Part shown: in pieces, positions 19,818-28,712 of the stretch
How positions within the stretch are numbered: position 1 is the first letter of the stretch
Layout of the letters: each line of letters starts with the position of its first letter
Origin: Candidatus Zipacnadia bacterium
Lineage (GTDB): Bacteria > Armatimonadota > Zipacnadia > Zipacnadales > UBA5352
Reading direction: 5' to 3'
Length of the DNA: 64,000 nucleotides
Assembly: GCA_029821635.1 (NCBI GenBank)
Contig: JALGSW010000011.1
Span: 1-64,000, forward strand
The notes under the pieces: generated by a model
The model's input: only the letters and a program-made list of their open reading frames with translations
What the model was told of the DNA's origin: nothing
Databases searched by the model: none
Translations under genes and position numbers: made by a program

Positions 19818-21062
19818 ATGCCGATCGACATGGACGCCGCCTTTCCGCGCTACACCGACAACGACCCGGCCGCTCCCATCTGGTGCATCACGCCCGAGGT
19901 CGACGGCTGCTTCCACCGCTTCTTCGACACCTCGCCGATCAGCCCGTCCGGCCGCTGGGTGGCACTGACCAGGCTCCCTGCTGAGGACCGCATGCCCGTG
20001 CCGGGCGAGCCCGCCGAGGTCGTGCTGATCGACCTCGAGACCGGCGGGTGGCAGGTCGCCGCGCAGACCCACGGCTGGGACACGCAGCTTGGCGCGCAGG
20101 TGCAGTGGGGCGCGAGCGACGACGAGCTGTTCTTCATCGACATGGACGTCGAGCACTGGATGCCCTTCGGCGTACGCATGAACCCCGCGACGGGCGAGCG
20201 CAGGGACCTCGACGGCCCGCTCTACATGGTCTCCCCGGACGGCAAGACCGCCGCCGGCCCGTGCCTGCGACGCACCCGCACCACCCAGAAGGGCTACGGC
20301 GTGGTCGTCCCGCCTGAAGCCATTGCGGTGAACAGCGGCGCGGTGGATGACGACGGCCTCTACATGACCGACACGCAGACCGGCGAGTCGCACCTGCTGG
20401 TGAGCTTCGCGCGCATCTTCGACGAGCTGCTCGACGCGGACGAGTACGGGGACGGCGACCTCTACGGCTTCCATGTCAAGTGGAACCTGCAGGGCACACG
20501 GCTGCAGTTCGTGGCGCGCTTCATCCCGAGGGGGCGGACGGACTGGGCATCGCGCCGGAACATGGTCGTGACTATGCGGCCGGATGGGAGTGAGCTGCGC
20601 CTCGCGATGCCCGGCGCTGTCTGGGCCCGCGGCGGCCACCACCCGAACTGGACGCCCGACGGCGAGCACGTGATGATGAACCTGAAGCTCGACGGCGAGA
20701 ACATGCGGCTCGTGCAGGTGCGCTACGATGGCACTGACCTGCGCACGATGCACGATGACCTCGTCGGCAGCGGTCACCCCGCGCTGCACCCGAACGAGCG
20801 CTCGGTCATCACCGACGAGTACGCGCATGGCGCGCTCGCGAACGAGGATGGCACCACGCCTCTGCGGCTACTGGACATCGTGGACGGGACGGAGACGCGC
20901 GTGGCGCTGATCCGCACGCAGCCCGACTACGAGGGCGACGAGAAGGTCCTGCGTGTCGATCCGCACCCGGCATGGAGCCCGGACTGGCGCTACGTGGCCT
21001 TCAACGCCTGCCCGAGCGGCAGGCGCGACGTGTTCGTGGCGGACCTGGGCGGACTGGTGTAG
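19818..21062 (+). CDS. Seven-bladed beta-propeller, TolB/oligogalacturonate-lyase-like
   Basis: 414 residues without a signal peptide, so cytoplasmic. PD40-like repeats are visible (ISPSGRWVALTRLP, VSPDGKTAAG, WTPDGEHVMMNLKLDG, WSPDWRYVAFNACPSGRRD). The general layout resembles oligogalacturonate lyases and related sugar-acid enzymes, but I cannot point to a sure metal-binding His set, so it could also be a scaffold. It follows the phosphoesterase after 30 bases, with AAGGAAGAG before the ATG. Confidence 0.65.
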   Translation: MPIDMDAAFPRYTDNDPAAPIWCITPEVDGCFHRFFDTSPISPSGRWVALTRLPAEDRMPVPGEPAEVVLIDLETGGWQVAAQTHGWDTQLGAQVQWGASDDELFFIDMDVEHWMPFGVRMNPATGERRDLDGPLYMVSPDGKTAAGPCLRRTRTTQKGYGVVVPPEAIAVNSGAVDDDGLYMTDTQTGESHLLVSFARIFDELLDADEYGDGDLYGFHVKWNLQGTRLQFVARFIPRGRTDWASRRNMVVTMRPDGSELRLAMPGAVWARGGHHPNWTPDGEHVMMNLKLDGENMRLVQVRYDGTDLRTMHDDLVGSGHPALHPNERSVITDEYAHGALANEDGTTPLRLLDIVDGTETRVALIRTQPDYEGDEKVLRVDPHPAWSPDWRYVAFNACPSGRRDVFVADLGGLV

Positions 21063-21087
21063 AAGCCCTTAGCCGTTGACGTCGTGG

Positions 21088-21106
21088 CCCCGGCGCCTCG
21101 CCGGGG
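21088..21106. terminator. GC-rich hairpin between two plus-strand genes
   Basis: CCCCGGCG / CGCCGGGG around CCT, 26 bases after the propeller stop. No T run follows, so it may slow or end transcription only partly. Confidence 0.45.
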
Positions 21107-21143
21107 AGCCAGAGCAGGAGCGCTTATTGACGAGGTGATTGCA

Positions 21144-22547
21144 GTGCTGAAGATCGCGCTGATGGCGGTAATGGCGGTAATGTTCTTCACGTCGGTGAGC
21201 CGGGCGCAACTGGACGTGAGCGCGCTCGCGAATGCGTACCGGGAGTACGACCTCGGCCGCAACGAAGGCCTCGGCTCCTCGGACAACCCCAACTCCGGCG
21301 CACTGGGCTGGGGTGAGGGCGCGATTGTCGAGGACTACATGGCGCTGTGGGAGGTCACGGGCGACACCTACTGGCTCGGGAAGACGCGCGATCACTTCGC
21401 GCGGATCATGGCCAACGCCACCGATCCCGATGGCGACGGCTTCCTGAGCTGGCAGACCACGGGCTACTCCACCGCGGTCGCGTGGACCGAGCGGCTGCAC
21501 AACGTCTCCGACGCGGCTATCGAGCCGCCCTACCAGCAGAACAAGCGCAAGGGCGAGTTCGACAAGTGCACCGGACACACATACCTCATCGAGTTCCACG
21601 CAAGCTCAGAGGCCTTCCGCATCACGGACTTCACCACGCGCGAAGTCATTGCCGATGACGTGCCCTACGAGAGCGGCGCTGCGGTCGCGCTGATCGAGCC
21701 CTTCAAGGTCACGATCAGCGGGGAGACGCATCAGGGCGACCGCTTCCGTGTGCGAACCGTCGCCCCGGAGCCGGTTGAGTACACGGTGCATCAGGGCATG
21801 TTCGTCTACCCGGTGGCGCTGTTTATCGCAGCGGTGAAGGGCGATCCGGCGCTGCAGGGGGAGTTCGGCGAGGACGCCGAGCGCTTCCTCGCGTTCATCA
21901 ACACGAACCTGCTGGAGAAGAACGAGCGCGACTGGCTGGACATGGGCGAAGCGGGAGGCGCGTGGCGCTTCGAGCCGAAGATCACCGATCGCTACCCGAA
22001 CCGCATCATGCCACACAACCAGTACCTGGCGCTGGCGCGGGCGTGGCTGGTGCTCAAGGACATCGAGGGCGCCCATCCGCTCATGGCGCAGCGCGGGGAG
22101 CAGATGGCGCGGCAGTTCCGCACGTACCTGGAGCTCGATGAGGCGAACGACGCATGGTGCTGGCACTACTGGGACTGGATCGAGTACGGGCAGCCGGATC
22201 ACTCGAACTGGGAGGACACGGGCCACGGGCACATCGACGTGAGCTTCGCGATCGAGGCCGCGCGACGCGGCGTGGTCTTCACCGACGAGGACCTGCAGCG
22301 GATGGCGAACACCTGGCTGGAAGTCATGTGGAACGGGGACGAGGCGAAGCCGCTGTTCGCCGGCCGCGTGGCCGAAGACGAGAAGTTCGCGAAGTCGGCT
22401 CTCACGCGCGACTGGTGCCTGCTTGCGCAGTGGGACCGGCGAGCGTATGAGCTGGCGCTGACTGCCTACACCGCAGCCGGCCAGCCTGCCGCCAGCGCGC
22501 CGACGATGCTCCTGTGCGCCAGGCGGGCGGGGGCGGCTGGCGGATGA
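21144..22547 (+). CDS. Secreted alpha/alpha-barrel protein, function unknown
   Basis: 467 residues from the GTG at 21144, preceded by GAGGTG at six bases; a GTG at 21135 is the alternative. Signal peptide MAVMAVMFFTSVSRAQ. The sequence is rich in helices of the toroid type (YMALWEVTGDTYWLGKTRDH; GYSTAVAWTERLHN; HNQYLALARAWLVLKD; CWHYWDWIEYGQPDHSNWED), as in sugar epimerases, lyases and unsaturated glycosyl hydrolases, with a beta-rich insert near 150-230. I recognise no family catalytic motif. Its place next to lyase-like genes suggests a role in polysaccharide breakdown. Confidence 0.6.
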   Translation: MLKIALMAVMAVMFFTSVSRAQLDVSALANAYREYDLGRNEGLGSSDNPNSGALGWGEGAIVEDYMALWEVTGDTYWLGKTRDHFARIMANATDPDGDGFLSWQTTGYSTAVAWTERLHNVSDAAIEPPYQQNKRKGEFDKCTGHTYLIEFHASSEAFRITDFTTREVIADDVPYESGAAVALIEPFKVTISGETHQGDRFRVRTVAPEPVEYTVHQGMFVYPVALFIAAVKGDPALQGEFGEDAERFLAFINTNLLEKNERDWLDMGEAGGAWRFEPKITDRYPNRIMPHNQYLALARAWLVLKDIEGAHPLMAQRGEQMARQFRTYLELDEANDAWCWHYWDWIEYGQPDHSNWEDTGHGHIDVSFAIEAARRGVVFTDEDLQRMANTWLEVMWNGDEAKPLFAGRVAEDEKFAKSALTRDWCLLAQWDRRAYELALTAYTAAGQPAASAPTMLLCARRAGAAGG

Positions 22548-22671
22548 TGCCAGACTCCGCGCCGCAGAACGGGTCCCTACCCATAGACACCTTCAGTTCG
22601 ACCATAAGGATTGCAGACATTCCGCCGAGATAGTCTGCGACCGCGCGAAGTATCCGCGTTCCTGGCGTGCT

Positions 22672-22699
22672 TATAATGCAGGAACTTATGTGGTATACT
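22672..22699 (+). promoter_or_regulatory. Two overlapping -10-like boxes before the DUF5678/protease pair
   Basis: TATAAT at 22672-22677 and TATACT at 22694-22699 stand out in a GC-rich genome. A clear -35 was not found for either. They lie 50-80 bases before the start at 22750. Confidence 0.35.
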
Positions 22700-22749
22700 G
22701 CGAATGGGAGGCAGACAGGATGCCCGGCAAAGATGGGGAGGCCGCCAAC

Positions 22750-23007
22750 ATGAGCGAGAAGCCGCTTCTCCGCGAACTGAAGTACTTCATCCAGCACCAA
22801 GACGAACTCATGGAGCAACATCGCGGCAAAGTCGTCGTGATCCAGGAAGACCGCGTCATCGGGATATACAACTCAGAACTCGAAGCGCTTCGCGACACGT
22901 CGCGCCACCACCCGTGCGGGACATTCATGGTCCAGAGGTGTGAACCTGGGCCGGAATGCTACACGGCCACGTTCTACGGTTCGCGCGCCGTATTTCAGGA
23001 GGCATGA
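22750..23007 (+). CDS. Small DUF5678-like protein
   Basis: 85 residues from the ATG at 22750 (MSEKPLLRELKYFIQHQDEL); GGGAGG precedes it by eight bases. An ATG at 22720 would add ten residues. The core KVVVIQEDRVIGIYNSELEALR matches the short DUF5678 pattern of proteins that lie beside retropepsin-like genes. Base composition is clearly lower in GC than the neighbours and the residues less Ala/Arg-rich, suggesting acquisition. It ends eight bases before the protease start. Function is unknown. Confidence 0.7.
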   Translation: MSEKPLLRELKYFIQHQDELMEQHRGKVVVIQEDRVIGIYNSELEALRDTSRHHPCGTFMVQRCEPGPECYTATFYGSRAVFQEA

Positions 23008-23014
23008 GCGGGGG

Positions 23015-23560
23015 ATGGAGCTTCTTCCAAGCGGCAAGGTGGCTGCATGCACAGCCAAGCACGAAGGTCGCGTGGCCGTGCTGCGCACGAATGTCAATAT
23101 AGCACCGCCATTTGACTACGAAACTGAAACACCTCCCGAAGTACCGGGTGACTATTGCGTCGCCATCTGGGACACGGGCGCGACCAACACTGTCATAGCA
23201 GCCACGGTCGCAGAAAGGCTCAGTCTCCCCCAGATCGGGCTGATCAAGTGTCAGACCGTCAATGGAGAGCGCGATAGCGCCGTGTATCTCGTCAGTCTGT
23301 TCTTACCGAACAGGCTGTGTCTGCCTGCGGTAAGGGTCTGCGAGGGTGACATCTTCGGTGCCGATGTGCTTATCGGGATGGACGTCATCGGGAGCGGCGA
23401 CTTCGCCGTGACGCACTATGAAGGCAATACCGTCATGTCATTCCGTATACCATCCAAGAAGTGCATCGACTTCGTCGTAGAGGAGTACGCGGGGACGCCC
23501 CGGAATGATCCCTGCCCCTGTGGGAGCGGGAAGAAGTACAAGCAGTGCTGCCTGCAGTAG
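23015..23560 (+). CDS. Retropepsin-like aspartic protease with SEC-C tail
   Basis: 181 residues from the ATG at 23015. The active-site triplet is AIWDTGATNTVI (Asp-Thr-Gly) near residue 57, followed by a flap region and a second hydrophobic strand ADVLIGMDVIGSGDF, the usual retropepsin half, so it should work as a dimer. The last 18 residues are a SEC-C metal-binding motif, RNDPCPCGSGKKYKQCC, which in SecA and other proteins binds zinc. No signal peptide, so cytoplasmic. Lower GC than its surroundings. Substrate unknown; the small upstream protein is an obvious candidate partner. Confidence 0.82.
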   Translation: MELLPSGKVAACTAKHEGRVAVLRTNVNIAPPFDYETETPPEVPGDYCVAIWDTGATNTVIAATVAERLSLPQIGLIKCQTVNGERDSAVYLVSLFLPNRLCLPAVRVCEGDIFGADVLIGMDVIGSGDFAVTHYEGNTVMSFRIPSKKCIDFVVEEYAGTPRNDPCPCGSGKKYKQCCLQ

Positions 23561-23629
23561 ACCGTGTCGAGTGACACGCGGCGCGAACGGTTCTCGCCCC
23601 TCCGCACGACGACGGCGTCGCGTCCGCCC

Positions 23630-24760
23630 TCACGTCCCCGCGCCAAGCACCTCCGCGAGCCACGGCACGGCCACGGTCGGCTTGAAGCTGTGCGCCGGTA
23701 CGTCCACGTTCGCCCAGTCCGCGAGATAGTCGGCCATCGACAGCCCCTCGGGGATCGGCTCGCCATCGTGCGGACGGGCCGCCGGGTCGGCATACTTCGG
23801 GTAGTAGGCCACGCCGAAGCGATCCTCGACGCCCTGCGCACGAAAGGCCTCACGCACGCGCTCGATGTGCACCGTGCGCCCGCCCTCGGTGATGAGCAGC
23901 GGCCGGGGCGCGATGGACGCCATCAGGTCCGGGTAGTCGAACCATGTGAGCAAGTCCGGGATGTACTGCCAGATCGCGACCCACTCGAGGTTGATCGCGA
24001 TCGAGCGCTCGCGGAAATCACAGGTGAAGTCGTTCCAGACGACCGCCGCGATCTCCGGCTCGAGAACCGCCAGCAGCAGCGCAGGCTTGGCGCCGAGGGA
24101 GTGGCCGCTGGTGGCGATGCGCGTGCTATCGATGAACGGCCGGCTGCGCGCCCACTGCAGAACCTGCAGCTTCTCGAAGACCGACACTCCCTCGTAGCTG
24201 CGCCCCAGCCACAGGAGTTGCATGGCGACCTCCGCGCGGTTGGCCCCGAACTCGGTCGCGCGTCCTCCCATGCAGGGGTTCTCGGCGGCGATTGCGACCA
24301 TCCCCGCACGCGCATAGTGCAGCGCCATGCGATTGGCATCCCAGTGGCGATCGTCGGAGGCAGGTTCGGGCTCCCCCGCGAGGCCAACGTTCGTCCGTGA
24401 GGAGCCGGGGAAGCACAGAACCGCCGGCGCGGGTGTTGGGATGTCCTCGGGGATCAGCACGAGGAACGGCACCACGCTGCGCGACTCGGGGTAGACTTCC
24501 CAGCGCTGCAGTTCGTAGCCATCACGCGGCTCTGCGGAGATCATGCGCGGCTCAGGCTGCTCCGCCACCTCCGGGAAGCGCACCAGCTCGAGGAGCTTCT
24601 CCCGCACGGCCTCGCGCCACGCGGGCATCTCCTCTACAGGCATCAGCGGATCGTAGCGCAACGCGGGCTGGAGGTCCTTCGTCATCGCGTGGACGAAGCC
24701 GGCGGTCGATGCGAAACGACCGTCGGGGCGGCCGGATCGGTAGACACTGCGCTCGTTCAT
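23630..24760 (-). CDS. Alpha/beta hydrolase (dienelactone-hydrolase/acetyl-xylan-esterase type)
   Basis: 376 residues. Nucleophile elbow GHSLGAKPAL near residue 220; oxyanion region VLCFPGSSRTN near 113; a candidate acid follows LLITEGG and a candidate His lies in VDVPAHSFKPT near the C-terminus. No signal peptide. The large N-terminal part before the core is typical of the clan that includes carbohydrate esterases. Its ATG overlaps the stop of the upstream flavoprotein gene by four bases (ATGA), so the two are cotranscribed. Confidence 0.78.
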   Translation of the reverse strand: MNERSVYRSGRPDGRFASTAGFVHAMTKDLQPALRYDPLMPVEEMPAWREAVREKLLELVRFPEVAEQPEPRMISAEPRDGYELQRWEVYPESRSVVPFLVLIPEDIPTPAPAVLCFPGSSRTNVGLAGEPEPASDDRHWDANRMALHYARAGMVAIAAENPCMGGRATEFGANRAEVAMQLLWLGRSYEGVSVFEKLQVLQWARSRPFIDSTRIATSGHSLGAKPALLLAVLEPEIAAVVWNDFTCDFRERSIAINLEWVAIWQYIPDLLTWFDYPDLMASIAPRPLLITEGGRTVHIERVREAFRAQGVEDRFGVAYYPKYADPAARPHDGEPIPEGLSMADYLADWANVDVPAHSFKPTVAVPWLAEVLGAGT

Positions 24761-25245
24761 TCAGCCAACTCCTCGAGGTCGCGGGACTCGTCGGTGAGAA
24801 CTTCCGCGGGGATCTGCTTCGCGGCTTTGATGATCTCGGCAATCGCCTTCGTGCGCTTCCACGGGATGCCGAGGGTGAATGCGGCCATGACGCGGTCGTC
24901 CACGGGCCACGCGCCGGTGGCGATCAGCAGGTTCTCGAAGCCCATTGCGTGCTTCCTGCTGGAGACCTCGCGGGCGTCGAGGTCAACGGACTTCACCCGG
25001 GTGTTGAGCAGGACCTCGATGCCGTTGTCCTCGTAGAAGCCGGGATCGTTGATGAAGACCTCGGCCTCCTGCTTCTCCCCGCGCATGAGGCCTTTGGAGA
25101 GCGGCGGGCGCTCGTAAGGCAGGTCCTCGTCCATCGAGACGGTGCAGACCTCGCCGGGCTCGACGCCCTGCTTGACCATCACCCCGGCGGCGTGGCCTGC
25201 GACCATGCCGCCGCCAAGGATGACATGCGTGAAGCGATCCCCCAT
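24757..25245 (-). CDS. Internally deleted FAD/NAD-dependent oxidoreductase
   Basis: 162 residues where about 400 are expected. Residues 1-122 are the N-terminal FAD-binding half of a ferredoxin-reductase-type enzyme: VILGGGMVAGHAAG, LPYERPPLSKGLMRGE and LLIATGAWP. From VDDRVMAAFTLGIPWKR on, the sequence looks like the extreme C-terminus of the same family. The NAD-binding domain and second FAD loop are missing, yet the frame is open, and GGGAGGG stands before the ATG. It can hardly be active as a reductase. Either an in-frame deletion in the genome or a collapse during assembly explains it. The stop is coupled to the hydrolase gene. Confidence 0.7.
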   Translation of the reverse strand: MGDRFTHVILGGGMVAGHAAGVMVKQGVEPGEVCTVSMDEDLPYERPPLSKGLMRGEKQEAEVFINDPGFYEDNGIEVLLNTRVKSVDLDAREVSSRKHAMGFENLLIATGAWPVDDRVMAAFTLGIPWKRTKAIAEIIKAAKQIPAEVLTDESRDLEELAE

Positions 25246-25347
25246 CGAAGGGCCCTCCCTTCAGGACTACGGACGCCTTCGGGAGGAGAGATTCGCGGGG
25301 CGGCGCCGAGGGTCCTGCCGCGCGGTCGGTGCGCAGCTCCGGACCTG

Positions 25348-27498
25348 CTACATCTCGTTCGCGTCGGCACTCAGGCGCGCGATCGCATCCTGCAGCGCCC
25401 GGCGCGCGGCGGCCATCTCGTCGATCTGCTCATCCATGCGCCGGAACTCGTTCCCCCGCTCGCTGAGTGCCTCCGCCCGCGCGATGGCCTCCTCCGCCCC
25501 GGCGACCGCCGCCCGATCGTCGCACGCGGCCATCAGCGCGCGGAGGATCGCCACGTACTCGTAGTCCTCGATGCCATCGCGCAGCATCTCCAGCCGGATC
25601 GACGTGACCGGGCGGGCGCTTGCGGAGCCCTCATGCGCCCCCGGGTAGAACGCCGTCGCGCTCCAATTGTCGCGGTGGTGCTCGACCCACGGGTCCTCGC
25701 CGCGATAGGCATTGATGCCCCACGAGTAGGCGCCCGTGAAGTGCCGCCGCACCGATTCGAGGCCGTAGCTCATGCGCACGGAGAGCGGCGACTTGCCCAG
25801 TTGCAGGTCGACATTCCCCCAGCGCCAGAACTCGTCGCCCGCCGCGAGCCGCCGCGCGATGACGCTCGGCGGGGAGTACTCGGCGAGGTAGATGTTCACG
25901 ACGCCCTCGATGCGCTCGTTGACCGGGAGGGCGGCCAGGATCGGGATGCTCTCGGTCTCGCCGCGGATGAGCCCGGCGAGGTATTTCACGTGCTCGAAGA
26001 CCTCCACGTTCCCCCAGTTCTCGTCCCAGATGTAGATGAACGCGCGGTCCTCCCAGCCGTTCTCGCGCACCCACGCGATGTTCTTCGCCACGTGCTCGAC
26101 GTACGCGGTACGGTGCTCCTCGGTGCCGATCTCCGCGTCGCCGTAGCGCGTCGGCTCGGGCCCGTGGCCGCCGACGCCGTTGATCTTGATCGCGTTCTGC
26201 CCGAGTTCCTCGATCCGCCAGGCGCGCTGCTCGGCGTTCGAGTACCACATGTTCGCGTCATACTGCTTGCGCTTCGCCAGCTCCTCGATCAGCGGCTGCG
26301 GGTCGTACTCGCGCGGCCCCCAGAGCTGCTGGTTCGTGCGGAAGGTCGGGCTCTGCGGCAGCGCGAAGCCCAGCACCTCGACCTCCAGCGGCACCGCCAC
26401 GGACGCCTGCACCGCGCCGTCCAGCGCCAGCGTGAACTCCCCCGCGTACACGCCCGGCTCGGCGTCGCGCGGCGCCATGAGTGTCACCCACAGGTGGGCG
26501 CTGCCCGCGCCGGCCACGCTGACTTCGCGATCCCACGACAGCGCGTCCGGCCAGCCCATCTCGACCGGGAAGCCCAGCCTGGTCACGAGCGGGATGAAGC
26601 GCACGGGATGCCAGTACGCGGCGTCCGCGGGCAGCGTCTCCCCACCGGGGCCTGTCAGCGCCGCGGGTGCCAGCGTCACGGTCGTCTCCCCATCGCCCTC
26701 GACCGCCGCGATCAGCTCGAACGACTCCGCCTCCCCGGCGGCAAGGCGCAGGCGCACCGCGTCGCCGGTCGCCTCAGGCGGCGTGCTGTCCTCCAGCGCA
26801 GGGGCGTAGCCGGGCGTCTGCCAGACAGTCAGACCGCCTGACCGATGCAGCGTGAAGCGCTGCTCGCCCGAGTACTCGCGCGGCGCCCCCTCCTGCGCGG
26901 CGAGCGCGCGGGTGGGCTCGGCGTCCCCGCCGGTGGCGATGCGCAGGTCGTCGAGGAAGACCGAGTACTCCGGGGACAGCCCTCCGGCCAGCTCCGCGCC
27001 CACCTCGCAGCGGGCGGCGATGCGAATGCCCGTCAGCGTCCCGCCCTCGGCCTCGGCTCCGAACTGGTCGAGCCGCGCCACGAGGCGGTCCCACTGCCCG
27101 ACGGAGCGCCTGCCGACGGGGCCGGTGCGCGAGTAGACCGGCTTCGCCACGCCGTCGATGACGAGCATCAGGTTCATCTGGCCGACCGGCCCTTCGCCGC
27201 GCCAGGCGGCGGAGAGCCAGACCGGCTGGTCCAGCGCGATCGGCTGGTCGAGGGTCAGCTCGCAGATGTTCCACATGCGCGTGCCGACCATCTGCAGGCA
27301 GCGCCCGCCCGCGAACGGAGCGACCGCGTCCTCCCCGACCACCGCCACGCTGGTCCGATCGGCGCGGTTCGCGGGCACCGCCCACCCGCCGGCCCGTCCG
27401 TCCTCGAAGTCGTGCTGGTAGATGACCTCCGCTCTGACCGCACCGGCGCTCAGGATTGCCGTCAGTAGAGCCGCCACCGTCAACGCACGCACACGCAC
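25348..27498 (-). CDS. Secreted GH123/DUF4091-type glycoside hydrolase-like protein
   Basis: 716 residues, signal peptide cut after VRAE or nearby. Residues 25-190 resemble a carbohydrate-binding jelly roll (YQHDFEDGRAGGW...). The centre is the N-terminal sandwich of GH123-like proteins, and the barrel contains FIYIWDENWGN near residue 490, where the Asp-Glu pair matches the catalytic pair of GH123. The DUF4091 C-terminus reads RLEMLRDGIEDYEYVAILR. GH123 removes N-acetylgalactosamine by substrate-assisted catalysis; the real substrate here is uncertain. A second, distant member lies at 31867-33930. Confidence 0.8.
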   Translation of the reverse strand: MRVRALTVAALLTAILSAGAVRAEVIYQHDFEDGRAGGWAVPANRADRTSVAVVGEDAVAPFAGGRCLQMVGTRMWNICELTLDQPIALDQPVWLSAAWRGEGPVGQMNLMLVIDGVAKPVYSRTGPVGRRSVGQWDRLVARLDQFGAEAEGGTLTGIRIAARCEVGAELAGGLSPEYSVFLDDLRIATGGDAEPTRALAAQEGAPREYSGEQRFTLHRSGGLTVWQTPGYAPALEDSTPPEATGDAVRLRLAAGEAESFELIAAVEGDGETTVTLAPAALTGPGGETLPADAAYWHPVRFIPLVTRLGFPVEMGWPDALSWDREVSVAGAGSAHLWVTLMAPRDAEPGVYAGEFTLALDGAVQASVAVPLEVEVLGFALPQSPTFRTNQQLWGPREYDPQPLIEELAKRKQYDANMWYSNAEQRAWRIEELGQNAIKINGVGGHGPEPTRYGDAEIGTEEHRTAYVEHVAKNIAWVRENGWEDRAFIYIWDENWGNVEVFEHVKYLAGLIRGETESIPILAALPVNERIEGVVNIYLAEYSPPSVIARRLAAGDEFWRWGNVDLQLGKSPLSVRMSYGLESVRRHFTGAYSWGINAYRGEDPWVEHHRDNWSATAFYPGAHEGSASARPVTSIRLEMLRDGIEDYEYVAILRALMAACDDRAAVAGAEEAIARAEALSERGNEFRRMDEQIDEMAAARRALQDAIARLSADANEM

Positions 27499-27537
27499 CG
27501 CTCCTCAGTCCTTTGACGCCCGTTCCTCGTTGTCTTC

Positions 27538-27638
27538 GCCGTACACCTTCCCAGCCGTTGCCGCCGCCGTTTCCTGTTCAGGCGCGACAGCGCCTGATCC
27601 TGTCGGGCGAAGCCCGAATCCTGTTGAACAAGCCGTCG
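27538..27638. repeat. Dispersed repeat family II, copy A
   Basis: Starts with GCCGTACACCTTCCCAGCC and ends near AAGCCGT. It contains the words TTTCCTGTT, TCCTGTCGG and ATCCTGTT, separated by two hairpins: CAGGCGC/GCGCCTG (27579-27596) and CGGGC/GCCCG (27604-27616). Copy B at 40017-40120 keeps the words but has other stem sequences. It fills most of the spacer between two minus-strand genes. Confidence 0.65.
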
Positions 27639-27661
27639 CCGTTGCCGTCGCCGTCGCCCGC

Positions 27662-28630
27662 CTACTCAATCCTCCGGTAGTCGATCAGGAGCTGCTTGAG
27701 CTGCCAGACCATCGCCTGCGGGAGCTGGCCGCCCTGCTCGATGAACGTGATGAGGATGTCCAGCCGATCGTTGACCTGCTTGAGCTCGGCGGTGGAAGCC
27801 TGACCGCCAGCCACGGCGTCGCCGGCGGTGAGCCCGCGGATCACGAAGTCCGAGCTACCGGCCGCGTCGAAGACCAGCCGGTCCACCTGCGCGAGGTCGA
27901 TGTCGCTCAGATAGAAGAGCACCGGCTGCACGCGCCCGCTGACCAGCGCGGTGAAGCGCTTCAGTTCGCGGCCGTTCGCGTCCTTCGCGACCAGGCCGAG
28001 TGCCTCCGCGTTGTCCAGGCCGTAGTCGCCCTGCGCGATCTTCGCCGCGTAGACGATGATTTTGCGCGAGGTGGGCGCGGTGATCTGCGGAGGGTTGCCG
28101 CCGGCGATCCGCTTGACCCTGAGCAGCCCTTCGGCGAGGGTGGCGCCGCTGAGGACGCCGGCGCTCGTCAGGCCGCTCGGCGGCACGTACATCGCCGGGA
28201 GCTCGGCGCCGGCAACCAGCCGCGTGACGACCAGCTCCATGCCATCGGCGGGATGCACCAGCTTCAGGCCCACGACGTGGCGCCACGCGGCGTAACTGGG
28301 CTCGAAGGCCACCTCGTGCTGCTTCATATCGGCGTCCACGCGGGCGCTGACGGTCTCCTGCGCGCCGTCATCGTAGATGAGCGTGAGGTTCGTCAGCACG
28401 CCCTGACGCCGCTGGGCGGTCGTGCGGGCGCTCATGCCCAGCGCGCCAATCTCCATGTTCACGACCGCCTGCACGGCGCTCTCGTTGCGCAGGAGCAGGT
28501 GATCGCCGGCCACGTTGCTGCTTCCGTCCACGACTCGCCAGGCGTTCATGGGGATGTCGGTGATGGTTACGGCGTGGGCACAGCCCGCTACCACCGCGAT
28601 GACGGCAATGCAGAGGGTCACTCTTCGCAT
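27662..28630 (-). CDS. Secreted protein of unknown function
   Basis: 322 residues with a signal peptide (TLCIAVIAVVAGCAHA; the Cys is one residue before the likely cleavage site rather than a clear lipobox). The mature part is beta-rich, with a two-domain feel, and ends in a helix (ELKQVNDRLDILITFIEQGGQL). I recognise no family. Preceding and following genes are glycan-active, so a surface or binding role is plausible. AAGGACGAT lies just before the ATG. Confidence 0.6.
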   Translation of the reverse strand: MRRVTLCIAVIAVVAGCAHAVTITDIPMNAWRVVDGSSNVAGDHLLLRNESAVQAVVNMEIGALGMSARTTAQRRQGVLTNLTLIYDDGAQETVSARVDADMKQHEVAFEPSYAAWRHVVGLKLVHPADGMELVVTRLVAGAELPAMYVPPSGLTSAGVLSGATLAEGLLRVKRIAGGNPPQITAPTSRKIIVYAAKIAQGDYGLDNAEALGLVAKDANGRELKRFTALVSGRVQPVLFYLSDIDLAQVDRLVFDAAGSSDFVIRGLTAGDAVAGGQASTAELKQVNDRLDILITFIEQGGQLPQAMVWQLKQLLIDYRRIE

Positions 28631-28712
28631 GGAAGATCGTCCTTTCGGTATTGGCGGCAGACGGGAATGCCTGCCCCACGAACGGCATGGATGATGGGCT
28701 GGAAAGCCTATG

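Noticed and set aside
23015-23560. Retroviral or retrotransposon origin of the aspartic protease
   Set aside because: No reverse transcriptase, integrase or terminal repeats nearby; bacterial single-domain retropepsins with a small partner are known as cellular genes.
24292-26841. Very long open frame antisense to the hydrolase, reductase and GH123-like genes
   Set aside because: High GC leaves antisense frames open. The translation is Arg/His/Val-rich without motifs, while the opposite strand encodes recognisable proteins. The same applies to long frames opposite rhaA, the heparinase-like genes, atpA, phnX and the NHL genes.
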